Source: Erythrobacter sp. SDW2 (GTDB taxonomy: Bacteria; Pseudomonadota; Alphaproteobacteria; Sphingomonadales; Sphingomonadaceae). Taken from it: a DNA stretch of 64,000 nucleotides. The DNA is taken from contig NZ_CP090370.1 in NCBI RefSeq assembly GCF_021431965.1, positions 2,604,001 to 2,668,000 of the forward strand, in the 5' to 3' direction. Under the pieces are notes generated by a model. That model made no database searches. It had not been told where the DNA came from and was given only the letters and a program-made list of their open reading frames with translations. The position numbers and the translations under genes were made by a program. Numbering within the stretch: position 1 is the first letter of the stretch; every line of letters begins with the position of its first letter. Shown here piece by piece: positions 1 to 7,894 of the stretch.

Positions 1-644
1 TCGTCGACGGTGTGCATCTCGGTGCCTTCAGGAGTCTCGATCTCGACCGGCACGATCTCGTTCGCAAAGGCACCCGAATTGGTCGCGGCAATGGCCTTCT
101 GGTGGCTCGAGAAACCGAAGCGGTCGAGATCCTCCTTGGAGAAGTCGTGCTTGCGCGCGATCATCTCCGCACCCATGAACTGGCTGAAGTTGATGCCGGG
201 GAATTTCTCCTCCAGCCCTTTCGCCTTGCTCAGCAGGCCTTCCTTCATGTGCAACGTGACGTTCGAGCCCATCGGCACGCGGCTCATGCTTTCCACGCCG
301 CTGGCGATCACCACGTCCTGTGTTCCGCTCATCACTGCCTGGGCAGCGAACTGGATCGCCTGCTGCGACGAACCGCACTGACGATCGATCGTCACCGCCG
401 GAGTCGACTGCGGGAGGTTCTTCGAGGCGAGGACTGCCATGCGGCCAATCTGCAGGGCCTGTTCGCCAGCCTGGCTGACGCAGCCGGTAATGACGTCATC
501 GATGGCCTTGGGATCGATCCCGGTCCGTTCGACCAGCGCATCGAGCGACCTGGCGAGCAGGTCGACCGGGTGAACGCCGGCAAGGCGCCCTCCGCGGCGG
601 CCCCCGGCCGTGCGCACGGCGTCGACGATATAGGCGGCGGTCAT
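1..644 (-). CDS. Acetyl-CoA C-acyltransferase (thiolase), 3' end outside the window
   Basis: This is the N-terminal 214 residues or so of a thiolase, which condenses or cleaves acyl-CoA in beta-oxidation or acetoacetyl-CoA formation. The start ATG is at 642-644, preceded by a GGAGAG-like ribosome binding site. The nucleophilic cysteine lies in the signature DRQCGSSQQA at about residue 90, and GVESMSRVPMG follows, both typical of type I/II thiolases. The C-terminal catalytic Cys/His half runs off the left edge, so the substrate class (FadA versus PhaA/AtoB) cannot be settled. The gene is divergent from the oxygenase operon at 778, and the 133 bp between them must hold both promoters. It is an ordinary member of its family. 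Confidence 0.92.
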   Translation of the reverse strand, partial: MTAAYIVDAVRTAGGRRGGRLAGVHPVDLLARSLDALVERTGIDPKAIDDVITGCVSQAGEQALQIGRMAVLASKNLPQSTPAVTIDRQCGSSQQAIQFAAQAVMSGTQDVVIASGVESMSRVPMGSNVTLHMKEGLLSKAKGLEEKFPGINFSQFMGAEMIARKHDFSKEDLDRFGFSSHQKAIAATNSGAFANEIVPVEIETPEGTEMHTVD

Positions 645-777
645 CGAGTCTCTCCTCAAACGTTTCGATTTGCCACTGGCCTAGGGTCGCCTTACGTTTG
701 CGTCAACTGGCATTGTCGCCTGCAATCGGCCAGCGGTTGCCAAGCTGGAGGCCATCGGAATAAAGCGTGGCAGGATC

Positions 778-1521
778 ATGACCAAGAAACTGTTCGAGAT
801 AAACCCGGAACTCGACCGGGCGGAACTGGCGGCCCGGTTCAAGCGCGATACGCGGGTGCAGGTGCACGACTTCCTGACGCGCGAGACGGCCGAGGAAATC
901 CGCATGATCCTGCAGAAGGCGACCCCCTGGGGCCTGGCCATGCAGGCCGACGGCAGCGAATTCAAGGGCGCACAGCAGGTCCTCCCGCGCGACATGGGCA
1001 CGCCTGACGGGCAGCGACGCGCGCAGGCGCTCGGCGCGGCGACCGATGCGGCGGCGGGACGCGGCGATTACGCCTTCCGCTATGCCCAATACCCGATCCT
1101 GCAGGCGATCCAGGAAGGCTGGGCCCCCGGCAGCCCGCACGAGCTGATCCTCGAATACATCAACGCGCCCGAATTCATCCAGCTGGCGCGCGACATCACC
1201 GGTTTCCAGGATCTGGTGAAGGCCGACGGGCAGGCCACCCTGTTCGCCAAGGCGCAGTTCCTCGGCCTGCATATCGACAGCCACGTCGCCGAGGGGTGGA
1301 AAGTCGCCTATGTGATGAACTTCACCATCGACGGCTGGAAGCCCGACTGGGGCGGCTACCTCCAGTTCTTCGATGACAAGGGCAATATCACTCAAGGCTT
1401 CCTGCCGCGCTTCAACACGCTCAACATGCTGCTCGTTCCGCAGCCGCATTCGGTCAGCATGGTCGCACCCTTCGCGCCGCTGGGCCGCTATGCCATCACC
1501 GGCTGGCTGCGGGATCGGTGA
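778..1521 (+). CDS. 2OG-Fe(II) oxygenase (prolyl hydroxylase-like)
   Basis: A 247-residue single-domain 2-oxoglutarate/Fe(II)-dependent oxygenase. The jelly-roll core shows the facial triad H165-x-D167 (in LHIDSH) and distal H224 (in QPHSV). R237 in GRYAITGW is placed to bind the 2-oxoglutarate carboxylate. The protein has no signal peptide and should be cytosolic. The region ending YAITGWLRD resembles prolyl-4-hydroxylase-like bacterial proteins, but the substrate is unknown. It is the first gene of an operon whose next gene starts inside its stop codon (GTGA overlap at 1518-1521). That gene carries a second oxygenase domain, so the two enzymes are probably made in fixed ratio. The iron-enzyme assignment is firm; hydroxylation of a protein or peptide is an inference. 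Confidence 0.85.
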   Translation: MTKKLFEINPELDRAELAARFKRDTRVQVHDFLTRETAEEIRMILQKATPWGLAMQADGSEFKGAQQVLPRDMGTPDGQRRAQALGAATDAAAGRGDYAFRYAQYPILQAIQEGWAPGSPHELILEYINAPEFIQLARDITGFQDLVKADGQATLFAKAQFLGLHIDSHVAEGWKVAYVMNFTIDGWKPDWGGYLQFFDDKGNITQGFLPRFNTLNMLLVPQPHSVSMVAPFAPLGRYAITGWLRDR

Positions 1522-3206
1522 GCAAGACGCCGCCGGAAAGCTGGCATGCGCGGGCCGTTGCTTTAGAGCGCGGCGGTGATCCGGCAGGAGCCAAGTCGCT
1601 GCTCGAACAGGCTTTGGCAGAGCATCCGGGCCATGCCGAGCTGCTCAACAGTGCAGGCAACCTTGCGATGCGCCGGGGCGAACAGCTGGAGGCCGCAAGT
1701 CTTTTCCAAGCAGCTCTGGCGGCAAAGCCCGGGTCACTCGACTTCGCGCTCAACCTTGCGATTGCGCTGACAGGGGCGGGCCGTGCCGGGGATGCGGTCC
1801 GGGTGCTGGTGCCGTTCGAGGATCTGGGCGCACAACAGCCGCGCTATTGCTCGGCGCGGGCGGCGGCAGAGCGCGCCGCGGGCCGACCGGGGGCGGCGGC
1901 GCGTTGGTATGATGTCTGCCTCCGGCTCGACCCCAACCACCAGCGCGCCCTGCACGGTCGGGCGCGGACGGCCATCGAACGCGGTGAGCCGGGGGCGTTG
2001 GCGCGGGTCGATGCGGCGCTTGCCGCCAATCCTGCCGAGGCCGACCTGTGGCTGGCGCGGGCGCAGGCTCTGGACGTGGCAGGCGACGCGGCAGGCGCTC
2101 GGGAGATTGCCGAGCAATTGGTCGAGCAGGCCCCGCAATGGCTCGAGGGGCTGCGGTTTCTTGCCCAGTTGCGCCATGCGGCAGGGGAGAAGAATTGGGC
2201 CTCGCATTATGCCATGGCGGCACAAAAGGTGCCGCGCGACGCGACTATCGCGGCAGACCATATAGCCGTGCTGGCCGGTCTCGATTTCGCGGCCGAGGCG
2301 GCGGAGGTTGCCGCGGCGGCACAGGCGCGCTTCCCGGCGATGGAGCAGTTCGCCTTGCTGGAAGCGGTCAACGCCGGGTTCGCCGGGGACGATGCGCGGG
2401 CCGAAGCCATCTTTGCCGACCTCTCGGTTCAGGGAGCCGACCGATGGCTACAGGAGGCGCGCCATCGGATCAGGCAAGGTGATGCAGAGAGCGCACTTGC
2501 GGCGCTCGACAAAGCGCTCTCGGAGCGTCCGTGGGACATCGCGGCCTGGGCGCTGCGCGGCATCGGCTGGCGCATGGCTGGCGATGACAGGGCCGCGTGG
2601 TTGCACGAACAGGAGGGGCTCGTCTCCCTGCTCCCGCTGTCCGACGCGGATGCGATCCTGCCCCCAGCCATCGAGCGACTGCATACGTTGCACGACCGCT
2701 CGCCGATGCCGCTGGGGCAGTCTCTGCGTGGTGGATCACAGACGCGGGGTATCCTGTTCCACCGGCTCGAACCCGAATTCGCCCGGCTCCAGCAAGCAAT
2801 TCTCCGGACGGTGGAGGACTACCGTGGCCGGTTGCCGGGTGCGGATTCGAGCCATCCCCTGCTGCGCCATCGGGAAGCGTCGTGGCAAATGCTCGGCTCG
2901 TGGTCGGTTCGCCTGCACGGCGGTGGTGACCATCACGCAGCGCATATCCATCCGCAGGGAATTCTCAGTTCGGCATGCTACCTGATCCTGCCTGAGGGAC
3001 GTGGCGCCCGTGACGGGGCGCTGGAGATTGGTCGCCCTGCCCCGGACCTGCGGGTCGATCTCGGTCCTGTCCGCGTGATTGAGCCGCAGGTCGGCCATTT
3101 GGCGCTGTTCCCCAGCACGCTCTACCACGGCACCACGCCTTTCGGGGAAGGCCGACGAATGACAGTTGCGTTCGATGTCGTCACGGGCAATGATGCCCAT
3201 GCATGA
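1518..3206 (+). CDS. TPR protein with C-terminal putative 2OG-Fe(II) oxygenase domain
   Basis: A 562-residue protein. Roughly residues 1-390 are tandem tetratricopeptide-like helical repeats rich in Ala, with pairs such as HPGHAELLNSAGNLAMRRG. Residues about 425-555 form a domain like the putative 2OG-Fe(II) oxygenase family (Pfam PF13759 type). Its candidate ligands are H476-x-H478 in AHIHPQG, a distal H537 in STLYHGTTPF, and an RR pair at 546-547 before MTVAFDV. The HxH in place of HxD is usual for this family as I recall it. The GTG start overlaps the upstream stop and gives translational coupling. The TPR part is a plausible docking surface for the protein or peptide substrate. The domain call is good, the reaction unknown. 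Confidence 0.82.
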   Translation: MSKTPPESWHARAVALERGGDPAGAKSLLEQALAEHPGHAELLNSAGNLAMRRGEQLEAASLFQAALAAKPGSLDFALNLAIALTGAGRAGDAVRVLVPFEDLGAQQPRYCSARAAAERAAGRPGAAARWYDVCLRLDPNHQRALHGRARTAIERGEPGALARVDAALAANPAEADLWLARAQALDVAGDAAGAREIAEQLVEQAPQWLEGLRFLAQLRHAAGEKNWASHYAMAAQKVPRDATIAADHIAVLAGLDFAAEAAEVAAAAQARFPAMEQFALLEAVNAGFAGDDARAEAIFADLSVQGADRWLQEARHRIRQGDAESALAALDKALSERPWDIAAWALRGIGWRMAGDDRAAWLHEQEGLVSLLPLSDADAILPPAIERLHTLHDRSPMPLGQSLRGGSQTRGILFHRLEPEFARLQQAILRTVEDYRGRLPGADSSHPLLRHREASWQMLGSWSVRLHGGGDHHAAHIHPQGILSSACYLILPEGRGARDGALEIGRPAPDLRVDLGPVRVIEPQVGHLALFPSTLYHGTTPFGEGRRMTVAFDVVTGNDAHA

Positions 3207-4123
3207 CAGTTGCTGACGAGAAGGCCTGGGGGGACTTCTGGTCGCAGCAGCGGGGGCAAGGGAGCGGGGGCTGTCTTCCCGAAGGCTGGCGCGGCATCGA
3301 GGCATCCCAACGCGCGGCATGGCGGGCATTTGTTCGCCACTTGCCTAGTCGAGTTCGCCTGCTCGATCTAGCCACTGGCGATGGTCGCGTGATGTGCTGG
3401 CTCCGGGAGGAGCTCCCGAACCTCCATGCAATCGGGATCGATATTGCGCCGCAACTCCCGCCTGCGCCAGCGGGGACACAAATCCGGGCCGGTGTATCGA
3501 TGGAACAACTTCCATTCGAAGACGCCAGCTACGATGCCGTCGTGAGTCAATTCGGGTTCGAGTACGGTGATATCGCCAAGGTCGCCAACGAAATTGCCCG
3601 TGTGCTCGCTCCGGACGGAGTCGTCGGCCTCCTGACCCATCGGATCGACGGCCCGATCATGGTCCACAACCGCGAACGGCAGCGGCAGATTGGCTGGATC
3701 TTCGAGCGGAAAAACCTGTTCGCGCTGGCGCACGAAACATTGGCCGCACGGGGCCGAGCCTTTGCAGCGACGCCAATGGCCATTGCCCAGATTGTAGAGG
3801 AAGGCAGCTGGCGGTTCGGCCCACAGTCGGCGGCTTGGGAGATAGCTGAGGCGGTTCGGCGCACCTTGGTCATGCAGGCCGACATTCGGACTGAGGAAAT
3901 CGCAGTCTTGCTGCGCCAGATCGAGGCGCTGGCCACCAATGAGTTAGAACGGATCTCATCGTTAGAACGGGCCTGCAAGACAACAGAGGACACTGCCGCC
4001 TTTGACGCGGCACTGGCCGCTGCGGGACTTCAGGCTGAAACCGTCGAAGTTCTGCATGACCACGCGAGCCAAAGGCCCTGCGCCGACTTTCGCATTCTTC
4101 GCCTTGCCAACCAGTCAAGCTGA
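3203..4123 (+). CDS. Class I SAM-dependent methyltransferase
   Basis: A 306-residue protein with a Rossmann methyltransferase fold. Motif I is LLDLATGDGRV at residues 53-63, an acidic post-I strand IGIDIAP follows, and a motif IV-like stretch SYDAVVSQFGFEYGD precedes ARVLAPDGVVGLL. This layout is that of Methyltransf_11/25-type small-molecule or peptide methyltransferases. The C-terminal 150 residues are helical and of no family I recognise. The ATG lies in an ATGA overlap with the preceding TPR-oxygenase stop, making this the third coupled gene of the operon. It is convergent with the TonB-dependent receptor at 4216. The substrate is unknown; co-expression with two oxygenases suggests that all three act on one target. 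Confidence 0.85.
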   Translation: MTVADEKAWGDFWSQQRGQGSGGCLPEGWRGIEASQRAAWRAFVRHLPSRVRLLDLATGDGRVMCWLREELPNLHAIGIDIAPQLPPAPAGTQIRAGVSMEQLPFEDASYDAVVSQFGFEYGDIAKVANEIARVLAPDGVVGLLTHRIDGPIMVHNRERQRQIGWIFERKNLFALAHETLAARGRAFAATPMAIAQIVEEGSWRFGPQSAAWEIAEAVRRTLVMQADIRTEEIAVLLRQIEALATNELERISSLERACKTTEDTAAFDAALAAAGLQAETVEVLHDHASQRPCADFRILRLANQSS

Positions 4124-4156
4124 CGGGGCGGGAATACCCATACCCTTTGCACAACG

Positions 4157-4191
4157 AAAAAGGGCGGCGGAGCCGAAGCTCCACCGCCCGA
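4157..4191 (-). terminator. Intrinsic terminator of the 4216-7038 receptor gene
   Basis: A 12-bp stem GGGCGGCGGAGC / GCTCCACCGCCC with one mismatch and a CGAA loop lies 25 bp beyond the receptor stop. The flanking A-run at 4157-4161 gives a U-tract on the minus-strand transcript. It could also slow transcription from the convergent operon ending at 4123. Confidence 0.85.
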
Positions 4192-4215
4192 TTTCTGTTT
4201 CGCGTGACGCGCTTC

Positions 4216-7038
4216 TTAGAACTTGAAGCCCACCGAAGCGAAGAAGTCACGACCGAGCAGGTCGTAGGTGCTCGGGTAGGTGTTGGCCTGCTCCTGGTTG
4301 TCACCAAGCTGGACAGTGCCTTCTTCGAACAGGTTGTTGACGCCGACTGCCAGGGTCACCTTCTCGTTCACGTCGAACGAGAAGGTCAGGTCGATCACGT
4401 CGTATGCCGGGATACGCTCGACGACGAAGTCGGTGCTATCGTCGTCATCGCGAACCGAGCTGAGGTGACGCCAGCGGATCGAGGTGGTCAGCGGACCGTC
4501 GATGAACGAGGCGCGGCTCGTCCACTTGTACGACGCGGTCGGTTCACCACAGATCAGACCGAAGCGGCCTGCGCACTCGTCAGGAACTGCACCCGGGAAC
4601 GCCTCGAACAGGTTGCTCTCGGTCCAGGTGCCGAGGAAGCTGAGGTCGAGGGTCTGTTCACCGGTGTCGGTGAGCAGCGAGAACGGCAGCGTCGTCGAGT
4701 AGTTGACCTGAAGGTCAACACCCGAGGTCGAAAGCGTTGCGATGTTCTGGCCACCCAGTGCCGGCGGATTCGCAGTGGTGATCGAGCCACCAGCGTTACG
4801 GATCGGACCACCACCGAAGAACGGGGCGCAAACGTTGGCGTTCTGGTCCTGCACCTGGATGAAGCACAGGTCGAACGACTGCTGCAGCGAGACCGTCGTG
4901 ATGAAATCTTCGATCTTGATGTCGAAGTAGTCAGCAGTGATGGTCAGGCCCGGCAGGAACGACGGCTGCAGAACGACACCGGCAGTCCAGCTGTCCGAGG
5001 TTTCTTCCTGCAGGTTCGGGTTGCCGCCGAAGAGCGCCGGGATCTGCGTGTTACCGAGCTGGAGCGCCAGGCCGGTACCCAGGTTCGCCGCCGGCACGCC
5101 GTTGGCAAGACACAGGTTACGCAGGTTGCCGGCCGGAACCGCAGCGGCGGTGCCGCACGGATCGGTCGCACCCGGGAAGCCGATGGCGGTACCGCCGAAC
5201 AGTTCGCCCACGTTCGGAGCGCGAACCGCACGCTGATACTGACCGCGCAGGGTCACTCCATCGACGGGAGCGAACTCGACGCCAGCAGCGTAGGTCCACA
5301 CACCGCCAACCGCATCGAGCGAGTAGTCGGAGTAACGGCCTGCACCGTTGACCTCGAGGCGGAGGCCCGAGTCGGTTTCGAGGATCGGGATGTTCAGCTC
5401 GCCGAACAGCTCGGTCACGCTGTACGCACCTTCGGTCGCGTCACCGGCGTTGAAGCCGATCACGTCACCCGACGAAAGGGCCGTATCAGGGATGAACTGC
5501 GAAGCAACGCGGCGGTATTCGACACCGACTGCGAAGCCGACATCGTCAGCACCCATACCGAGGTTGCCGACGAAGCCCGACAGGGCAGCGTTGGCGACTT
5601 CGAGGGTCGAGATATCGCCGTTCTGCGCCTGGATCGAGATGGCATCGACCATTTCCGGCGTCAGCGAGTTCAGACCGAAGACGTTGATCGGGTCAGCCGA
5701 TCCATCGAGGCCAGCCTGGAAGGCCGAGCGCGAGATGTTGCCCTTCTGGACGTTGGCGTTACGGGTACGCGCATACATGTAGTAGGCGTCGTAGTTCAGC
5801 CAATCGGTGATGCCGCCACGGACACCGCCGAGAACGCGGAATGCGTTACGCTCGTCGAGCGTGTTACGCGGACCGGTTTCAGTGGTGCGCTTCTGGAGGA
5901 AGAGGTCCAGGAAGCCGTCACCGGTGCCGGTGGTTTCGGTTGCATCGAGCTGGGCCAGCTGTGCATTTTCCGACGCACCGAGGAACGGAGCGATGGCGGC
6001 GAGGCTGACGTTGAACGTGCCGGTCACCGGAGTGGCGGCGAGTTCCTGCGCAACGCGGTTGTTGACGAACGAAACCTCCGTGTAGGCGGTGTGGCCGTCG
6101 GAGAATTCGTAGTCGGCATAACCGCCGATCAGGTAACGTTCCTGCGGGATCTGCAGGTAGTTGACCGGAGCGAAGTTGTAGAGATCACCGGCACGCGGAC
6201 GGAAATCACCCGGGACATTGTCGAAGACGACAGCGCGGTTGGCTGCGAAATCGGTACCCGCGCGGTTGCCGTCACCGAAGTAGCGGATCACGCCGTTCGG
6301 CAGGGTCGACGAACCGGCCGGGGTGAGGCCGTTCGCACCGTCACCGAGAGCGAAGGTCGAGAACTCGCGGTCGCCCTGGAAGATCGAGTCGCGCTTGTAG
6401 TACTCGGCGAAGACGGTCGCGCTACCGCGGCCATCGTCGAACGAGGTGCCGATCGCGCCGTAGATCTGGTAACGGGCGCCGTCACCTTCCTGGGTCAGCG
6501 AGTACTGGCCGCCGAGCTCGAGGCCTTCGACCTGCTTGAGGCGGAAGTTGACAACACCGGCGAGCGCGTCCGAACCGTAAACGGCCGACGCACCACCGGT
6601 CACCACATCGACGCTGTCGATGAGGAAGCTCGGGATGGTGTTGAGGTCGACGATCTGCGCAGTATCGTAGAACATCCAGCGACGGCCGTTGACCAGCACC
6701 ATGGTGCGGGTCGAGCCGAGGCCGCGCAGGTTCAGCGTCGAGGTACCGGTGCCCGGGTTGTTCGAAGCCGACGTGAAGCCGGGAACGACCTGCGGCAGGG
6801 TGTTGATGACGTTTTCGACGTTGACGGTGCCGGAGAGCTTGAACTCTTCGTCCTGCACGACCGCGATCGGAGCGGCGGTTTCTACGTTACGCTGCTGAAT
6901 GCGCGAACCGGTAACGACGATCAGGTCGCTTTCGGCGGCAGCGGCTTCTTCGTCCTGCGCATAGGCAGGAGTAGCGAACATCGCGCCGGCCATGACGGTC
7001 CCGGTAAGCAATGCTGCCTTGTTAAATCGGTTGGACAT
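4216..7038 (-). CDS. TonB-dependent outer-membrane receptor
   Basis: A 940-residue TonB-dependent receptor. The signal peptide ends near ATPAYAQ at residue 28. The plug domain begins with the TonB-box-like DLIVVTGSRI and contains LNLRGLGSTRTMVLVNGRR and GGASAVYGSDALAGVVNF. A 22-strand barrel ends in the outer-membrane C-terminal phenylalanine (ASVGFKF). The ATG at 7038 has an AAGGGG site about 8 bases upstream. It resembles the receptor class expanded in sphingomonads and Caulobacter that imports oligosaccharides, peptides or plant compounds rather than siderophores, but the sequence does not reveal the ligand. A short perfect hairpin lies in its leader (7057-7077). A strong terminator follows. 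Confidence 0.95.
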   Translation of the reverse strand: MSNRFNKAALLTGTVMAGAMFATPAYAQDEEAAAAESDLIVVTGSRIQQRNVETAAPIAVVQDEEFKLSGTVNVENVINTLPQVVPGFTSASNNPGTGTSTLNLRGLGSTRTMVLVNGRRWMFYDTAQIVDLNTIPSFLIDSVDVVTGGASAVYGSDALAGVVNFRLKQVEGLELGGQYSLTQEGDGARYQIYGAIGTSFDDGRGSATVFAEYYKRDSIFQGDREFSTFALGDGANGLTPAGSSTLPNGVIRYFGDGNRAGTDFAANRAVVFDNVPGDFRPRAGDLYNFAPVNYLQIPQERYLIGGYADYEFSDGHTAYTEVSFVNNRVAQELAATPVTGTFNVSLAAIAPFLGASENAQLAQLDATETTGTGDGFLDLFLQKRTTETGPRNTLDERNAFRVLGGVRGGITDWLNYDAYYMYARTRNANVQKGNISRSAFQAGLDGSADPINVFGLNSLTPEMVDAISIQAQNGDISTLEVANAALSGFVGNLGMGADDVGFAVGVEYRRVASQFIPDTALSSGDVIGFNAGDATEGAYSVTELFGELNIPILETDSGLRLEVNGAGRYSDYSLDAVGGVWTYAAGVEFAPVDGVTLRGQYQRAVRAPNVGELFGGTAIGFPGATDPCGTAAAVPAGNLRNLCLANGVPAANLGTGLALQLGNTQIPALFGGNPNLQEETSDSWTAGVVLQPSFLPGLTITADYFDIKIEDFITTVSLQQSFDLCFIQVQDQNANVCAPFFGGGPIRNAGGSITTANPPALGGQNIATLSTSGVDLQVNYSTTLPFSLLTDTGEQTLDLSFLGTWTESNLFEAFPGAVPDECAGRFGLICGEPTASYKWTSRASFIDGPLTTSIRWRHLSSVRDDDDSTDFVVERIPAYDVIDLTFSFDVNEKVTLAVGVNNLFEEGTVQLGDNQEQANTYPSTYDLLGRDFFASVGFKF

Positions 7039-7056
7039 TAGAATCCCCTTGATCCC

Positions 7057-7077
7057 GCGTGCCCACCTTGGGCACGC
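7057..7077 (-). promoter_or_regulatory. Perfect hairpin in the leader of the TonB receptor gene
   Basis: A 9-bp perfect stem (GCGTGCCCA / TGGGCACGC) with a 3-base loop sits 19 bases upstream of the receptor ATG, just before the AAGGGG ribosome binding site. A second small GTCC/GGAC hairpin lies at about 7090-7100. These could be an mRNA-stabilising or attenuating leader structure, or a dyad operator in DNA. Only the structure is seen; the function is not. Confidence 0.4.
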
Positions 7078-7269
7078 CTTGCACGGTTGGTCCTTCGGAC
7101 ACAGTTATCCGAATGATGCGCGTCTAGGACAGGGCCAAGGGTCGCTTCAATCGGGAAACGGCGGATTCCGGCGATGCGCGGCCATGTGTGACTTTGAAGT
7201 TACAGTTGGCGGAGCGGCCCGGATATGGCACTTCGGCCCTACTTTCATGCCCTCAGTTGCGGAGCCGAC

Positions 7270-7800
7270 ATGTCGCGCCACATCCCATTAGCCTTGCTTG
7301 CCGTACCCCTTGTTGCCCTGGCGGCGCCATTGGCGGCGCAAGAGCAAGTCGTGCCCAATGCCGAAGATACGATCGACGAGTTGAGGGCCTGCCGCGCGAT
7401 CGACGATGCCGATGCCCGGCTCGCCTGCTACGACCGTGAAGTGGGCAAGGTCATCACGGCAACCGAGGAAGGCACCTTGCAGGTGGTCGACAAGGCGGAT
7501 GTCGAAGAGACCAAGCGCGGCCTGTTCGGTTTCACCTTGCCCAAGATCAAGCTGTTCGGCGGCGACGATGGGGATGAGTTGACCGAGTTGGAGACCACCA
7601 TCACCAGCGTCCGCCGCGATGGCCGCGAGGCGTGGGTCTTCACCACCAAGGAAGGTTCGGTCTGGCGCATCGCCGAGACCAAACTGGGCTGGCGACCGCC
7701 GCAGGAAGGCCAGACGGTGGTGCTCAAGAAAGCCGCCATGGGCAGCTTCTTCATCCGCGTGAACGGTCAGATCGGGGTCAAGGGCAGGCGCATCGAGTAG
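7270..7800 (+). CDS. Secreted hypothetical protein
   Basis: A 176-residue protein starting at the ATG at 7270. A longer in-frame start at 7225 would place extra residues before an obvious signal peptide (SRHIPLALLAVPLVALAAPLAAQ), so the internal ATG is preferred. After cleavage the mature protein begins with an ELRACRAIDDADARLACYDREV segment containing two cysteines. This motif recurs in small periplasmic proteins of alphaproteobacteria. A beta-rich C-terminal half follows (ETTITSVRRDGREAWVFTTKEGSVWRI). No catalytic motif is visible. The gene is divergent from the TonB receptor and ends before a shared bidirectional terminator. The function is unknown. Confidence 0.7.
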   Translation: MSRHIPLALLAVPLVALAAPLAAQEQVVPNAEDTIDELRACRAIDDADARLACYDREVGKVITATEEGTLQVVDKADVEETKRGLFGFTLPKIKLFGGDDGDELTELETTITSVRRDGREAWVFTTKEGSVWRIAETKLGWRPPQEGQTVVLKKAAMGSFFIRVNGQIGVKGRRIE

Positions 7801-7830
7801 CACGGGCACCCGCCAAACGACGGGAAGCAA

Positions 7831-7870
7831 AAGGAAAGGGGCGGAACCGCAAAGGTCCCGCCCCTTCCTT
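7831..7870. terminator. Bidirectional terminator between convergent genes
   Basis: The stem GGAAAGGGGCGGAACC pairs with GGTCCCGCCCCTTCC around a GCAAA loop, with A-rich sequence on the left and T-rich on the right. It lies between the stop of the secreted protein gene (7800) and the stop of the S9 peptidase gene (7895), so it can serve both strands. Confidence 0.85.
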
Positions 7871-7894
7871 GTGCCACATCGCGTGTTGCCGCGA

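Noticed and set aside
4147-7041. A 964-codon open frame on the plus strand opposite the TonB receptor
   Set aside because: It is the complement of a strongly coding high-G+C gene; the product is charged low-complexity sequence without domains. The same applies to 7871-10027, 10194-13724 and 13783-16674, opposite the S9 peptidase, second receptor and clpB.
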